This document shows positions 43,051-52,193 of a stretch of DNA of 64,000 nt, piece after piece. The stretch's first letter is position 1. Every line of letters begins with the position of its first letter. The notes below the pieces were generated by a model. That model was not told the origin of the DNA. It saw only the letters and a program-made list of their open reading frames with translations, and did not search any database. Source of the DNA: Hyphomicrobium_A sp963724945 (GTDB taxonomy: Bacteria > Pseudomonadota > Alphaproteobacteria > Rhizobiales > Hyphomicrobiaceae); the NCBI GenBank assembly GCA_963724945.1, contig CAVRWL010000003.1, positions 1,426,001 through 1,490,000 on the forward strand, read 5' to 3'. Position numbers and translations under genes: made by a program.

Positions 43051-43725
43051 TCAGTCCACATACTCGATATCGTCGCGGTGGCGCGCGTAGGCGTCCGCAT
43101 ATTCCATCACGCGGGCCACGTCCGCAATGAACGCCTCGTCGTACCCGGCGCGCCGCAGGAGGTGGAACCCCATCTCCATGCCTGACGCGATGCCCCCCGC
43201 CGTCACGATACGTCCTGCATCGACGACGCGGGCGCGGCTGACACGGCACTTCGGCGCCAGCTCGGCGAGGCGGTCGATCGGCACCTTGCCGAAGCTCGAG
43301 GCCTCTAGCCGGTCTGGCTCCTTGCGGTTGGTCGCCGCCTTGCCGTCGAGCAAGCCCATCCTCGCGTAGATCCACGACCCCGTGCACACGCTAGTGATCA
43401 GCGTCTTCTCCGGCAGCGCGCGCACGTACTCGTAGAGTCGCTCGTTGTGCATCTCCTGGCGCGTGCCGAAGCCGCCGGGGATGAGAAACGCGTCCATCGC
43501 CGGCCGATCGGCGAAGGCGTAGTTGGGCAGTACCGTGAAGCCAGCCTGCGCTTGAACGGGGCGCATGGCGTCGGCGATGAGGAAGGCGTCGAGCTCGGGG
43601 TCGAGACGGCGGGCGACCGAGAAGACGCCGTAAGGCGCGGCAAAATCGACGATCTCGGCATCCTTGAAGACATAGATGCCCAGCCGGAAACCGCTCTTCT
43701 TGGGGTACGTGCGGTGATCGGTCAT
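43051..43725 (-). CDS. DJ-1/PfpI-family protein
   Basis: 224 residues. A class I glutamine-amidotransferase-like fold: GIYVFKDAEIVDFAAPYGVFS at the start, the DAFLIPGGFGTR strand and the nucleophile-elbow Cys in SVCTGSWIYA. It lacks the AraC HTH domain found in GlxA-type regulators, so it is a stand-alone member (isonitrile hydratase-, protease- or glyoxalase-like; not decidable). It overlaps the upstream PNPOx gene by four bases. Confidence 0.85.
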   Translation of the reverse strand: MTDHRTYPKKSGFRLGIYVFKDAEIVDFAAPYGVFSVARRLDPELDAFLIADAMRPVQAQAGFTVLPNYAFADRPAMDAFLIPGGFGTRQEMHNERLYEYVRALPEKTLITSVCTGSWIYARMGLLDGKAATNRKEPDRLEASSFGKVPIDRLAELAPKCRVSRARVVDAGRIVTAGGIASGMEMGFHLLRRAGYDEAFIADVARVMEYADAYARHRDDIEYVD

Positions 43726-44360
43726 CGGGCTTCTCCTTGGCTGAGGTCATGCCTCGTTAGAGCCGCGCGGGCCACGGCGTTCTCCTGCTCGAGCTGCCGA
43801 ATGCGCATCTTGAGAGCGCCGACAGTCTCCTCGATGTCCTCGGCGAAGAGCATCTGCGGGATGTGCTGCGGGCAATTGACGTCCCAGGCCTCGACATCGA
43901 AGACGACAACCTGCTCGGGGCGGGCGCGGTAGCCGTCGGGGAACAGACGCGCCGTCAACTCAGGGTCGTCGGCAACGACGCGCGCCCTGCCCCAGATCTT
44001 CATGCGCCGGCGGTTGGCGTGATCCATCAGAAAAATGAAGGCGCGCGGGTTCTCGGCGAGATTGCCCGTCGTGATGAATTGCCGGTTGCCGGCGAAATCG
44101 GCGAATGCCAGCGTCGTCTCGTCGATGACGCGGAGAAAGCCCTTGGGTCCGCCGCGGTGCTGCACGTAGGGCTGCCCGTCCTTGCTCGCGGTGGCAAGAT
44201 AGAGCGACCTCACCTCGGCGATGAAGGCCGCGAGCTCCGGCGTCACGGTTGTGGCCCAGCCGCCTTTGGCTTCCATGCGCGCGTAGCCGGCGCGCGAGCC
44301 GCGGCGCTCCTGCTCGGCTTTGACCGCCGGCGTGAAAGCAATGTCCGAGGGCGCAGGCAT
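43722..44360 (-). CDS. Pyridoxamine-5-phosphate-oxidase-family flavoprotein
   Basis: 212 residues from ATG 44360. A split-barrel FMN-binding domain: SLYLATASKDGQPYVQHRGGPKGFL, FADFAGNRQFITTGNLAENPRAFIFLMD and RMKIWGRARVV (each a separate stretch) followed by a short coiled coil (EETVGALKMRIRQLEQENAV). A general redox or flavin reductase role is likely, not vitamin B6 synthesis, since PdxH-specific motifs are missing. First gene of a two-gene unit with the DJ-1 gene; a LysR gene is divergent. Confidence 0.85.
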   Translation of the reverse strand: MPAPSDIAFTPAVKAEQERRGSRAGYARMEAKGGWATTVTPELAAFIAEVRSLYLATASKDGQPYVQHRGGPKGFLRVIDETTLAFADFAGNRQFITTGNLAENPRAFIFLMDHANRRRMKIWGRARVVADDPELTARLFPDGYRARPEQVVVFDVEAWDVNCPQHIPQMLFAEDIEETVGALKMRIRQLEQENAVARAALTRHDLSQGEAR

Positions 44361-44541
44361 CGTGACATCTCGCTCATCAGGTGCCGGGTCCGGCCGGAGG
44401 AGTGCCGGACCTGGCGATGCTGTCGGCCTCACAGCTTGGCGGCGGCGGTGGCGATCTTCCAATAGTGGGGATCGAGCTGGCCCGCACCCCAACTTGGCAA
44501 TTTCCGTTTGACCGCACTATCGGGTATAATCGGCATTCATT

Positions 44542-44558
44542 ATTCCAATTTTCGGAAT
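44542..44558. promoter_or_regulatory. LysR-type operator ATTCC-N7-GGAAT
   Basis: A perfect 5-bp-arm palindrome with the LysR T-N11-A geometry, five bases before the lysR start. A TATAAT box lies at 44525-44530. A second hairpin, GGTCCGGC-N9-GCCGGACC (44387-44411), sits on the PNPOx side. Confidence 0.55.
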
Positions 44559-44563
44559 GACAA

Positions 44564-45470
44564 ATGGATCGCCTGAAAGCCATGACGGTGTTCGTGGCGG
44601 TGGTGGAGGCCAAAGGCTTCGCCGCCGCCGGGCGCCGTCTCGGCATGCCGATCGCGACCGTCAGCCGGCGGATCGGGGAGCTCGAGCAGCAGGCTCAATG
44701 CCCGCCTTCTCGTGCGCACGACCCGCAAGCTCTCCGTCACCGACAGCGGCCGCGAGTTCTTCGAGGTGAGCCGGCGGCTCATCGAGGAGCTCGGCGAGGC
44801 GGAGCGCGCCGCGCGCGGGGAGTTTGCGCAGCCGAAGGGCGCGCTCGCGCTCACGGCGCCGATCGTGTTCGGACGCCTCCACGTCGTCCCGCTGGTGTCG
44901 GAGTTCCTGCGAGCCTTTCCCCAGGTCGACGTCCGCCTGCTGCTCGGCGACCGCAACATCGACCTCGCCGAGGAGCACGTCGATGCCGCGGTGCGCATTG
45001 GCGAGCTGGCGCGCTCGTCGCTTGTCGCCACGCGCCTCGGCGCCGTGCGCCAGGTCGTATGCGCGAGCCCCGCCTACCTCGCGAGGTTGGGGGCGCCGCG
45101 GCACCCGAAAGAGTTGGCGCAGCGAGACTGCATCAGCTTTTCAGGCCTCGTTTCGGCGCAACAGTGGCCCTTTAGTGTGGGCAAGAAGCTCGCGCAATTC
45201 CCCGTGCGCTCGCGGCTCATCGTGACGACGGCCGAATCCGCGATCGACGCGGCCTTGGCGGGGACGGGGCTTGCTGCCGTTCTCAGCTACCAGATTGCAG
45301 CGCAGGTGCGTGCGGGAAAGCTCGCGCTTGTCCTTCGCGGTTTCGAGCCGGGCGACGTGGCGGTCAGTCTCGTACGTCCCGGCGGTCGGCTCGTTCCGGC
45401 CAAGCTGAAGGCGTTCGTTGACTTTGCTGGTCCGCGGCTGCGCGCACGTCTCGTCTCCGGCGCGGTGTGA
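44564..45470 (+). pseudogene. LysR-family regulator, one-base frameshift
   Basis: The helix-turn-helix MDRLKAMTVFVAVVEAKGFA ... PIATVSRRIGELEQQ reads in one frame, and LNARLLVRTTRKLSVTDSG onwards, through the whole effector domain to RARLVSGAV, in the next. Removing one G at 44692-44693 (CAGCAGGCTCAAT) joins them exactly at the canonical LEQQLNARLLVRTTR junction. The span of 907 bases is one above a multiple of three; the corrected protein has 301 residues. It is divergent from the PNPOx/DJ-1 unit, its probable target. Sequencing insertion is more likely than decay. Confidence 0.85.
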
Positions 45471-45493
45471 GCGGGCGCGGTGGCTTGGCAGTC

Positions 45494-47473
45494 TCAGGCG
45501 ACCATCTGCGGCTTTGCTGCCGGCTCGCGGCCGCGCGTGAGCGCTGCGGCTTCGGCAAGCGGCATCGGCTTGCCGAAGAGGTTTCCCTGGGCGAGGCTGC
45601 AACCCTTCGCTTTCAGGAAGTTGGCGTCGCGCTCGGTCTCGACGCCCTCGGCGATAGTGGCGAGGTTCAAGCTCTTGCCGAGGCCTAAGATCGCCGTGAC
45701 GATCTTGGCGCTCTCCTTGCGATCCCGCATCGACCTGATGAATGACCGGTCGATCTTGATCATGTCGATCGGCAGCTCGGACAGGTAGCACAGGCTCGAG
45801 TAGCCGGTGCCGAAGTCGTCGAGCGCGACCCTGATCCCGAGGCTCTTGAGCGAGGAGATCACGTGCTTGGCGGCCGGCAGGTCGGTGACGAGCGCATTCT
45901 CGGTGAGCTCGACCTCGAGGCGGTGCGGCGCAAATTGGGTCGCGCTCAAGACCGCCAATATCTTGTGGGCGAGCGAGGCGTCCTGGATCTGCTGCGGCGC
46001 GATGTTGACGGCGAGCGTCACGTCGCTCGGGAGCGCGCGCGCCTCAAGGCAGGCGGTGCGCAGAAGCGACATCGTCAGCTCATGGATCAGGCCGGTCGAT
46101 TCCGCGAGCGGGATGAACTCGTCGGGCTGCATGAGGCCGCGTACGGGGTGGATCCAGCGGCAGAGAATCTCGAAGCCCCGCACCTTGCCGGTGCGCAGAT
46201 CGATGACCGGCTGGAAGTAGGGAACGAGCCCGCCGTCGGCGATCGCTGAGCGCAGCTCCGCCTCCAGCTGCTCCCGGTCGCCGGTGTCCAAGTCCATCGT
46301 CGCGTCGAAGCCGACGGCGGAGCCGGGCACGTGCTGCTTGGCGTGGCGCAGCGCCATGTCGGCCTTGCGGATGAGCTCCTCGTCGCTATCGGCGTCGCGC
46401 GGATAGATTGCGCTGCCCACGCTGGCGCCGATCTGCAGCGTAAGGCCATCGAGGCACATGGGCTTTTGCAGCGCGTCGACGACCTTCCATCCCAACCGAT
46501 GCACGACCTCGTCGTCGCCCTCAAACCTCAGCACAGCGATAAACTCGTCGCCGCCGTAACGAGCCTGCACCTGCGCCGTCGGCAAGGCCTCGCCAAGCCG
46601 GTATGCGACCTGCTTCAGGACGAGGTCGCCCATCAGATGGCCGTGCTGGTCGTTGATCGGCTTGAAGCGGTCGAGATCGATCATGAGCAGCGCCAGCTTG
46701 GCGTTGTCGCGCTTTGCCTGCTCGATCGCGTCTCGCAGCGCTATGAACATGGCGCGCCGGTTGGCAAGCCCGGTCAGTGCATCGTTCATGGCGAGGCTGC
46801 GGATAGTGCCTTCAGCGCGCACGAACGCCGTCTGCGAGCGCGACAAGCTGACGTTGAGCCGGTACCAGAGCGCATAGGCGCCCAGGCCGCACAGCACGAT
46901 GATCAGCGGCAGCGCGATCTCCGTACGCTGTTGCAGCCCAAGCAGCTGGGCGCGGATCCCGCCGACCGTGCTTTCGAAGAAATTCGACGTACTCTGGGAA
47001 AGCATTTGCTTGTGATGCTTGTAGAGGCCGCTGTCGAGCAGGCGCCGTGCGCCCTTCGCATCGCCGTGCTGTAGCGCTGTGAACGCTGCGCGCTGCAGCG
47101 CGATGAGACGCTCGATAGCGGCGCGTGACTCAGCGTCGAACTCGCGCGCGGCGGGTGTAGAGGCGAGGTCGGCAGCGCGGCGGATGGCATCGTTGATGAT
47201 CGGGACATTCGCCTCGTAGCGGGCGAGCCAGCGCTTCTCGCCCGTCGCCGCCGCCATGTTGGCCGACATGGTGAGACGCTCGTCCGCCAGCAGGATCTCG
47301 GAGCCGATATGATCCGCGGCGAGCAATTCGAGCATGGCCGCCCTCTGGGCGCGCTCGAATGTGGTCCGCTCGAAGATCACGGCAAGCACCATCACCGCGG
47401 CGCCGACCAGGGCGATCTGCACCGTGCGCCGGGCCGTGGTGGCCGTATGCCTCATGATTGCGCTCGTGGGCAT
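45494..47473 (-). CDS. Membrane GGDEF-EAL c-di-GMP enzyme
   Basis: 659 residues. TM1 (~19-38) and TM2 (~186-206) flank a periplasmic helical sensor; GGDEF domain ~225-385 with intact RYGGDEF and an RxxD-like upstream site not evident; EAL domain ~400-645 with GFEILCRW (EIL instead of EAL), NIAPQQIQD, VELTENALV, LDDFGTGYSSL and KIDRSFI. All metal- and substrate-binding residues of both domains look intact, so it may be bifunctional. Start codon 47473 or 47455. C-di-GMP control fits the motility neighbourhood. Confidence 0.9.
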   Translation of the reverse strand: MPTSAIMRHTATTARRTVQIALVGAAVMVLAVIFERTTFERAQRAAMLELLAADHIGSEILLADERLTMSANMAAATGEKRWLARYEANVPIINDAIRRAADLASTPAAREFDAESRAAIERLIALQRAAFTALQHGDAKGARRLLDSGLYKHHKQMLSQSTSNFFESTVGGIRAQLLGLQQRTEIALPLIIVLCGLGAYALWYRLNVSLSRSQTAFVRAEGTIRSLAMNDALTGLANRRAMFIALRDAIEQAKRDNAKLALLMIDLDRFKPINDQHGHLMGDLVLKQVAYRLGEALPTAQVQARYGGDEFIAVLRFEGDDEVVHRLGWKVVDALQKPMCLDGLTLQIGASVGSAIYPRDADSDEELIRKADMALRHAKQHVPGSAVGFDATMDLDTGDREQLEAELRSAIADGGLVPYFQPVIDLRTGKVRGFEILCRWIHPVRGLMQPDEFIPLAESTGLIHELTMSLLRTACLEARALPSDVTLAVNIAPQQIQDASLAHKILAVLSATQFAPHRLEVELTENALVTDLPAAKHVISSLKSLGIRVALDDFGTGYSSLCYLSELPIDMIKIDRSFIRSMRDRKESAKIVTAILGLGKSLNLATIAEGVETERDANFLKAKGCSLAQGNLFGKPMPLAEAAALTRGREPAAKPQMVA

Positions 47474-47636
47474 CGGCGCATTGGGGGCCGCAAGCCTTAA
47501 GAAACAGCGGCTGCGACTAGCGAAACAGCGGGCGCCTTCGGCTTAGCGGCCCGTAACGTTAATTTGCCGTCTCTCGGATATTCGACGCCGCTCCGAGGCG
47601 CTTGCGGGAAGACCTAGTGGGGAGCTCAAGCGCCGA

Positions 47637-47993
47637 TCAGGGCTTGGGGCCGGGATCGGCTGCGGGCGCCCGCGGCGGTTGCTCGCGGCACGCCGGCAGA
47701 TCCTGCCCTTCTGCGCATAGCTCTTTGATGTAGTGGTCCCAATAGCCCTGGAACGCGTGTGGACCGTTGGGGTGGCTGTGCGTGAAGGCGAGCGCTCCGA
47801 GGTAGGTTGCGAAACCCAGGACCCACACGCCGAAAGTAGTCGCTGCGACCCAACGCCGCTTGTGCCGTCGCACCCAGGCCGGCCTGACGAGGCCGGCCAG
47901 TAGGTAGATGGTGCCGCCGCCGAGGCACAGGAGGAAGAACAAAGCGGCGGTCCCCTGGATCAGGCTCAACTGATCGGAGCTCAACAAGAGCAT
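47637..47993 (-). CDS. Small two-helix membrane protein
   Basis: 118 residues. Helix 1 is LIQGTAALFFLLCLGGGTIYLLAGLV (residues ~9-34), helix 2 ATTFGVWVLGFATYLGALAF (~48-68); the rest is a periplasmic tail with two Cys (KELCAEGQDLPACRE) and a Pro-rich end. Family not recognised. ATG 47993 is the natural start; upstream sequence in this frame is a shadow of the next gene. Confidence 0.65.
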   Translation of the reverse strand: MLLLSSDQLSLIQGTAALFFLLCLGGGTIYLLAGLVRPAWVRRHKRRWVAATTFGVWVLGFATYLGALAFTHSHPNGPHAFQGYWDHYIKELCAEGQDLPACREQPPRAPAADPGPKP

Positions 47994-48019
47994 TTGAGCA
48001 CCAGCCGCACAGCGATCCG

Positions 48020-48278
48020 CTACCTGCAGGCCTGCCGGCGCGCGTGGCAGGTCGTGGTGAAGCTGTCGTCCTTGCAGAAGAGCTGGACCGCTCCCTTGGG
48101 CCGCTCGCCGTGGTCGGCGATGGAGTTCTTGAGGGCGGCCTTGGCCATGAACACGGCGAGGTCCTTGGTGATCATCGTCGCCTCGCCACCGGCGCGGCGG
48201 CAGCCTGCATCGGCGCTCGAGACGGTCATTGCGCCGATCAGCGCCACGGAGAGCGAGAGTCCGATAGAGTCTCATCAT
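48020..48278 (-). CDS. Small secreted Cys-containing protein (frameshift in signal peptide)
   Basis: The mature part GCRRAGGEATMITKDLAVFM ... FCKDDSFTTTCHARRQACR is clear. Its signal peptide is split: MMRLYRTLAL from ATG 48278 (GGAG upstream) reads in one frame and VALIGAMTVSSADAGC in the next, joined by removing one base near 48248-48251. The corrected protein is 85 residues (259 bases, one above a multiple of three). Four cysteines. Family not recognised; adjacent gene 47637-47993 may share its operon. Confidence 0.6.
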
Positions 48279-48415
48279 GGAAATGTGCTCCTGTCCGATG
48301 CCGGCCCGTTGTGCCGGCAACCCGCTCAGTGCCTAGCGTACGCGTAGCGGCAAGACCAGTTGCACCAGAGCACATACCCAGCAAAAAGCGGGTGCGCGCC
48401 GGCGGCAGCCTCGGT

Positions 48416-49321
48416 TCAGCCGCGACGTGCGCCCGCGGGGCGCGACTTTGCCATTAACTCCAGCAGCGCCGCCGCGGCCCGGCTGCGATAGCGCTCGCGG
48501 TGACTCAGTACGTGGAACTCGCGCTCGGGAAGGCGGAAAGCGGCGCGCTGCAGGAGCCCGGCCTCGATGGCCGGGGCAGCGACCGAGGCCGAAAGCGCGC
48601 TGGCTCCGAGCCCCGCCTCGACGGCGGCGCGCACGCCTTCGTTGGAGGGGATTTCCAGCTCGACGCGCAGGTCGCTCAAGGCGACGCCGTGCTGGCGCAG
48701 CGCCGCCTCGAAGACCGACCGCGTTCCCGACCCGGGCTCGCGCAGGACCCATGTCCCGGTGCGGAGATCATCGACTGTGAGGCGCTTGCGCTTAACCCAC
48801 GGATGCTCCGGGCCGACGACGACGATGAGCTGATCGCGTGCGATGACTGAGCTGAGGAAGCGCTCGCCCTCGACTGCGCCCTCGACGAAGCCCAATTCCA
48901 CCATTCCGTCCTCCACCGCGCTCGCGACCTCTCTCGTGTTGCCGATCGTGAGGCGGATGGCGATCTGCGGATAGGCGCGGCGAAAGGCTGCGAGGTGGCG
49001 AGGCAGCCAATAGCCGGCGATGGTCTGACTCGCCTTCACCGAGAGAGTGCCGCGCTTCATGCCCGCGAATTCGTCGAGCGCGCGCTCGGCCGCTGCGGCC
49101 CGCGCCAGCACGGCGCGCGCTTCCGTCAGGAACACTTGCCCGGCCTCGGTCAAGACGATGCGCCGGCCCACGCGGTCGAACAGCCGCGTGTCGTGACCGG
49201 CCTCTAGCGCCGCGATGGCATGGCTCGCGGCCGACTGCGCGAGATTGAGAGCGCGCGCGGCTTGGGTGACGTGTTGGCGCTCGGCGACGGCGACGAAGAT
49301 GCGCAGCTGCTCCAGCGTCAT
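48416..49321 (-). CDS. LysR-family transcriptional regulator
   Basis: 301 residues from ATG 49321. N-terminal HTH MTLEQLRIFVAVAERQHVTQAAR with LAQSAASHAIAALEA, effector domain with LSVKASQTIAGYWLPRHLAAF. The subgroup resembles CysL/YwfK-like regulators of anion or sulfur transport. Divergent from a SLAC1-family transporter with a 10-bp inverted repeat in the 112-base intergenic region, so it most likely controls that transporter. Confidence 0.88.
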   Translation of the reverse strand: MTLEQLRIFVAVAERQHVTQAARALNLAQSAASHAIAALEAGHDTRLFDRVGRRIVLTEAGQVFLTEARAVLARAAAAERALDEFAGMKRGTLSVKASQTIAGYWLPRHLAAFRRAYPQIAIRLTIGNTREVASAVEDGMVELGFVEGAVEGERFLSSVIARDQLIVVVGPEHPWVKRKRLTVDDLRTGTWVLREPGSGTRSVFEAALRQHGVALSDLRVELEIPSNEGVRAAVEAGLGASALSASVAAPAIEAGLLQRAAFRLPEREFHVLSHRERYRSRAAAALLELMAKSRPAGARRG

Positions 49322-49333
49322 GGGCGGGCTCTC

Positions 49334-49391
49334 CAAACAATCTAATTTAGAGATCGATAGCAGTAAACATATCTATTGGAAAGATTGTTTG
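49334..49391. promoter_or_regulatory. LysR-SLAC1 intergenic operator
   Basis: CAAACAATCT (49334-49343) and AGATTGTTTG (49382-49391) form a perfect 10-bp inverted repeat around an AT-rich core. Inside, TCTAATTTAGA (49341-49351) is an 11-bp palindrome within ATCT-N7-AGAT, the LysR T-N11-A box. The AT content contrasts sharply with the surrounding GC-rich DNA. Confidence 0.65.
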
Positions 49392-49433
49392 CCGTCGGGC
49401 AGGTTGCCGGTGCGAAGCGGAACGGAGGCGGCG

Positions 49434-50615
49434 ATGAACGGCCCAACTCAGTGCGAACGGGGTTTCGAGGAGCGCGGCAGCGGTCTGGGAGAGGTCGTGC
49501 GCCAGTTCACCCCCAACTGGTTCACGGTGACTATGGGGACCGGCGTGCTGCCGCTGGCATTGAACCAGCTCGCGGGCGGAGTGCCCCTCGTGCGCACGCT
49601 CGCGATCGGCCTGTGGCTGTTCAATATCGGACTGTTCGTCCTGTTCAGCACGCTCTATGTGGCGCGCTGGGTTTTCTACTTCGACGGTGCACGCCGCATC
49701 TTTGCCCATCCGGTCGCCTCGATGTTCTTCGGCGCGATCCCGATGGCGCTTGCCACCATCGTCAACGGCCTCATCGTGTTCGGCATGCCGCTTTGGGGCG
49801 CGCGCGCGCTTTCCGCCGCGCACGCGCTGTGGTGGGTGGACGTCGTCCTGTCGGTCGCCAGCGGGCTTCTCATCCCCTTCCTCATGTTCACGCGCCAGGA
49901 CCACAGCATCGAGAAGATGACCGCCGTCTGGCTGTTGCCGATCGTCGCCGCCGAGGTCGCCGCCGCGAGCGGGGGCCTGCTCGTTCCCCATTTGCCCGCG
50001 GCCGAGGCGGCGAGCGTGCTGTTCTTGAGCTACGCGCTGTGGGCGTTCTCCGTCCCGCTCGCCATGAGCATTCTCGTGATCCTGATCTTGCGGCTTGCGC
50101 TCTACAAGCTGCCCGACCGCGACATGGCGGTGTCGGGGTGGCTCGCGCTCGGCCCGATCGGCACCGGCGCGCTGGGCCTCGTGTTGCTCGGGAACGCCGC
50201 GCCAGAGGTTCTTGCCGCCACCGGTCTTGCCAACGCGGGTGCCGCTGCCTTCGGCCTCGGCATCGTTGGCGGCACGATCCTGTGGGGCTATGGCGTGTGG
50301 TGGATCCTCCTGGCGGCGCTGAAGACAGTACGCTACGCGCGCCATGGGATGCCCTTCAATCTCGGCTGGTGGGGCTTCACCTTCCCGCTCGGCGTTTATA
50401 CCCTGGCGACGCTGGCGCTGGCGCACGCAACGCACGTTGCCTTCTTCTCGGTTGCCGGTGCCGTCCTCGTCGCCGCTCTGACGATGTTCTGGATCACGGT
50501 GGCCGCGCGCACGCTGCACGGCGCCTGGCACGGCTATCTGTTCGATGCGCCGTGCTTGCGCGGTGTGCCCGCGCTCTCGTCACTGGAAACGGATGCCGTG
50601 GCGGTGGCCGCCTAG
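49434..50615 (+). CDS. SLAC1/TDT-family transporter
   Basis: 393 residues with ten predicted helices from PNWFTVTMGTGVLPLALNQL to WITVAARTLHGAWHGYLF. The first helix with FTVTMGTG and the repeated helix-pair pattern are characteristic of the TehA/Mae1/SLAC1 fold, which includes anion channels, C4-dicarboxylate and sulfite exporters. Substrate cannot be fixed; the LysR partner type hints at sulfite or another anion. ATG 49434 has GGAGG upstream. Confidence 0.87.
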   Translation: MNGPTQCERGFEERGSGLGEVVRQFTPNWFTVTMGTGVLPLALNQLAGGVPLVRTLAIGLWLFNIGLFVLFSTLYVARWVFYFDGARRIFAHPVASMFFGAIPMALATIVNGLIVFGMPLWGARALSAAHALWWVDVVLSVASGLLIPFLMFTRQDHSIEKMTAVWLLPIVAAEVAAASGGLLVPHLPAAEAASVLFLSYALWAFSVPLAMSILVILILRLALYKLPDRDMAVSGWLALGPIGTGALGLVLLGNAAPEVLAATGLANAGAAAFGLGIVGGTILWGYGVWWILLAALKTVRYARHGMPFNLGWWGFTFPLGVYTLATLALAHATHVAFFSVAGAVLVAALTMFWITVAARTLHGAWHGYLFDAPCLRGVPALSSLETDAVAVAA

Positions 50616-50616
50616 A

Positions 50617-51504
50617 CTATTGGTTTACGAGCCGCTCAACGCACGCGGCGACGCCCTCTTGCCAAGCCGGCAGGCGCACGCCGAACGTGCGCTCGAGCTT
50701 GGAGCAGTCGAGCTGGGAGTTGGCGGGCCGCGCTGCCGGCGTCGGATAGTCGGCGCTGCGGATCGGCTCGACCGTGGCCGATGGCCCGCCGAGCGTGGCC
50801 GAGCGGCGGAACACCTCCTCGGCAAAGCCCGCCCATGTCGTCGTGCCGCTGCCGGCCGCGTGATAGACACCCCACGGGCCCTCGTCGGCCTTCTTGCCCG
50901 ACAGTTGGCGCGCAAGCTCCAGGATCGCGGCGACGAGATGGGGCGCATAGGTCGGGCTGCCGTGCTGGTCGTCGACGACGCGCACGCTTTTCCGCTCGGC
51001 CGCCTGCGCGAGCATGGTCTTGACGAAGTTGCGCCCTGTCGGGCTGAACACCCAGGCCGTGCGCAGGATCACGTGCTTGGGGTTGGCTTGCCGGACCGCC
51101 GCCTCGCCCTCGAGCTTGGAGCGCCCGAACACGGTCGCTGGCGCCGGGGGATCGTCCTCGACGTAAGGCGCCGACTTGCGTCCGTCGTACACGTAGTCGC
51201 TTGAGATGTGGATGATGGGAATCTTGCGCCGCGCCGCCGCTTCGGCCAAGAGCTTGGCGCCGTCGCGGTTGAGCGCGAAGGCGCGCTCGACCTCACTCTC
51301 CGCCTTGTCGACGGCGGTATAGGCGGCCGAGTTTATCACGATGGTCGGATCGATCTGCGCGAGCGCCCGCTCGATCGAGCGCGCCTCGCAAATATCGAGT
51401 GCGGCCCGGCCCACGGCGCAGGCCTTGACGTCGGGGCAGGCGGGCGCCGCCTCCACGAGGCCGCGCGCGACTTGCCCTTGCCAACCGGCGATCAAGAGAC
51501 GCAT
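50617..51504 (-). CDS. rmlD: dTDP-4-dehydrorhamnose reductase
   Basis: 295 residues from ATG 51504 (GGAGAGGGAG upstream). An SDR fold with N-terminal LLIAGWQGQVARGL (GxxGQxG), INSAAYTAVDKAE, and the active site HISSDYVYDG ... PATVFGRSKLEGE (Tyr replaced in the YxxxK motif: VFGRSKLEGE reads FGRSK, where most family members have YGRSK). RmlD reduces dTDP-4-keto-L-rhamnose. No rmlABC nearby, so the pathway genes are elsewhere. It converges tail-to-tail with the SLAC1 gene, leaving one base between stops. Confidence 0.88.
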   Translation of the reverse strand: MRLLIAGWQGQVARGLVEAAPACPDVKACAVGRAALDICEARSIERALAQIDPTIVINSAAYTAVDKAESEVERAFALNRDGAKLLAEAAARRKIPIIHISSDYVYDGRKSAPYVEDDPPAPATVFGRSKLEGEAAVRQANPKHVILRTAWVFSPTGRNFVKTMLAQAAERKSVRVVDDQHGSPTYAPHLVAAILELARQLSGKKADEGPWGVYHAAGSGTTTWAGFAEEVFRRSATLGGPSATVEPIRSADYPTPAARPANSQLDCSKLERTFGVRLPAWQEGVAACVERLVNQ

Positions 51505-51589
51505 GGCTCCCTCTCCTCCACGGTGAAGGCGAAAACATGGCCCGTCGGCCTGCGCGCGCACCGTGCGTTAACGTGGCGCGGCGCCCGGG

Positions 51590-52081
51590 CTAGAGCTCCG
51601 CGTCGCGCTGATTGAGGAAGATGAGGACGAGCCCGATGCAGGCGACGAATCGGAACGCAGCCTCCTCGCCGTTCCAGGACTTCGACTGCCACATTTGGAA
51701 CCACTCGCCGCCGACCGTCAGGAAGCCGAAGAACCACAGAGCGAGCCCGCAGACGAGACCTGCCACGGCGACATCCTTCGACGCATTGAAGATGGCAGCA
51801 CTCTCGCCGCGCATCCGCCACAGGCGCCTCGCGCCAACAACGCACAGAAGGCCGGTCATCAGCTCTACGCCGATAATGAGCGCGTAGGCAGCCTCGTTGA
51901 GCGCGGCGCTGGTCATGGCGCGCCAGGTGAGCGTGGTGTCGGGAAACAGCGTGTCCATCGCCATGACGTGCTCGACGAAGGCATAGTTGGTGCCGTAGTC
52001 GATGATATTGTCGACGCCGACCAGGAGCGAGAAGACACCGACCAGGCAGACGAGCAGGCTCTTCGAGACGCGGACGATCAT
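51590..52081 (-). CDS. DUF2165 integral membrane protein
   Basis: 163 residues with four predicted helices: SLLVCLVGVFSLLVGVDNII, AYALIIGVELMTGLLCVVGA, AVAGLVCGLALWFFGFLTV and FRFVACIGLVLIFL. The loop DTLFPDTTLTWRAMTS between helices 1 and 2 and the GGEWFQMWQS loop are the conserved DUF2165 features. Function unknown. ATG 52081. Confidence 0.85.
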   Translation of the reverse strand: MIVRVSKSLLVCLVGVFSLLVGVDNIIDYGTNYAFVEHVMAMDTLFPDTTLTWRAMTSAALNEAAYALIIGVELMTGLLCVVGARRLWRMRGESAAIFNASKDVAVAGLVCGLALWFFGFLTVGGEWFQMWQSKSWNGEEAAFRFVACIGLVLIFLNQRDAEL

Positions 52082-52193
52082 GGGGCCCCCGCAATGGAAT
52101 CGGCAGTCCGAGGAATCGGTGGGCCGATTATGCCGGTCTGGCCCGTGCCCGCCAACTCCGCTAAGGAAGGGCACGCGAGGAAAGAGACGCGAG

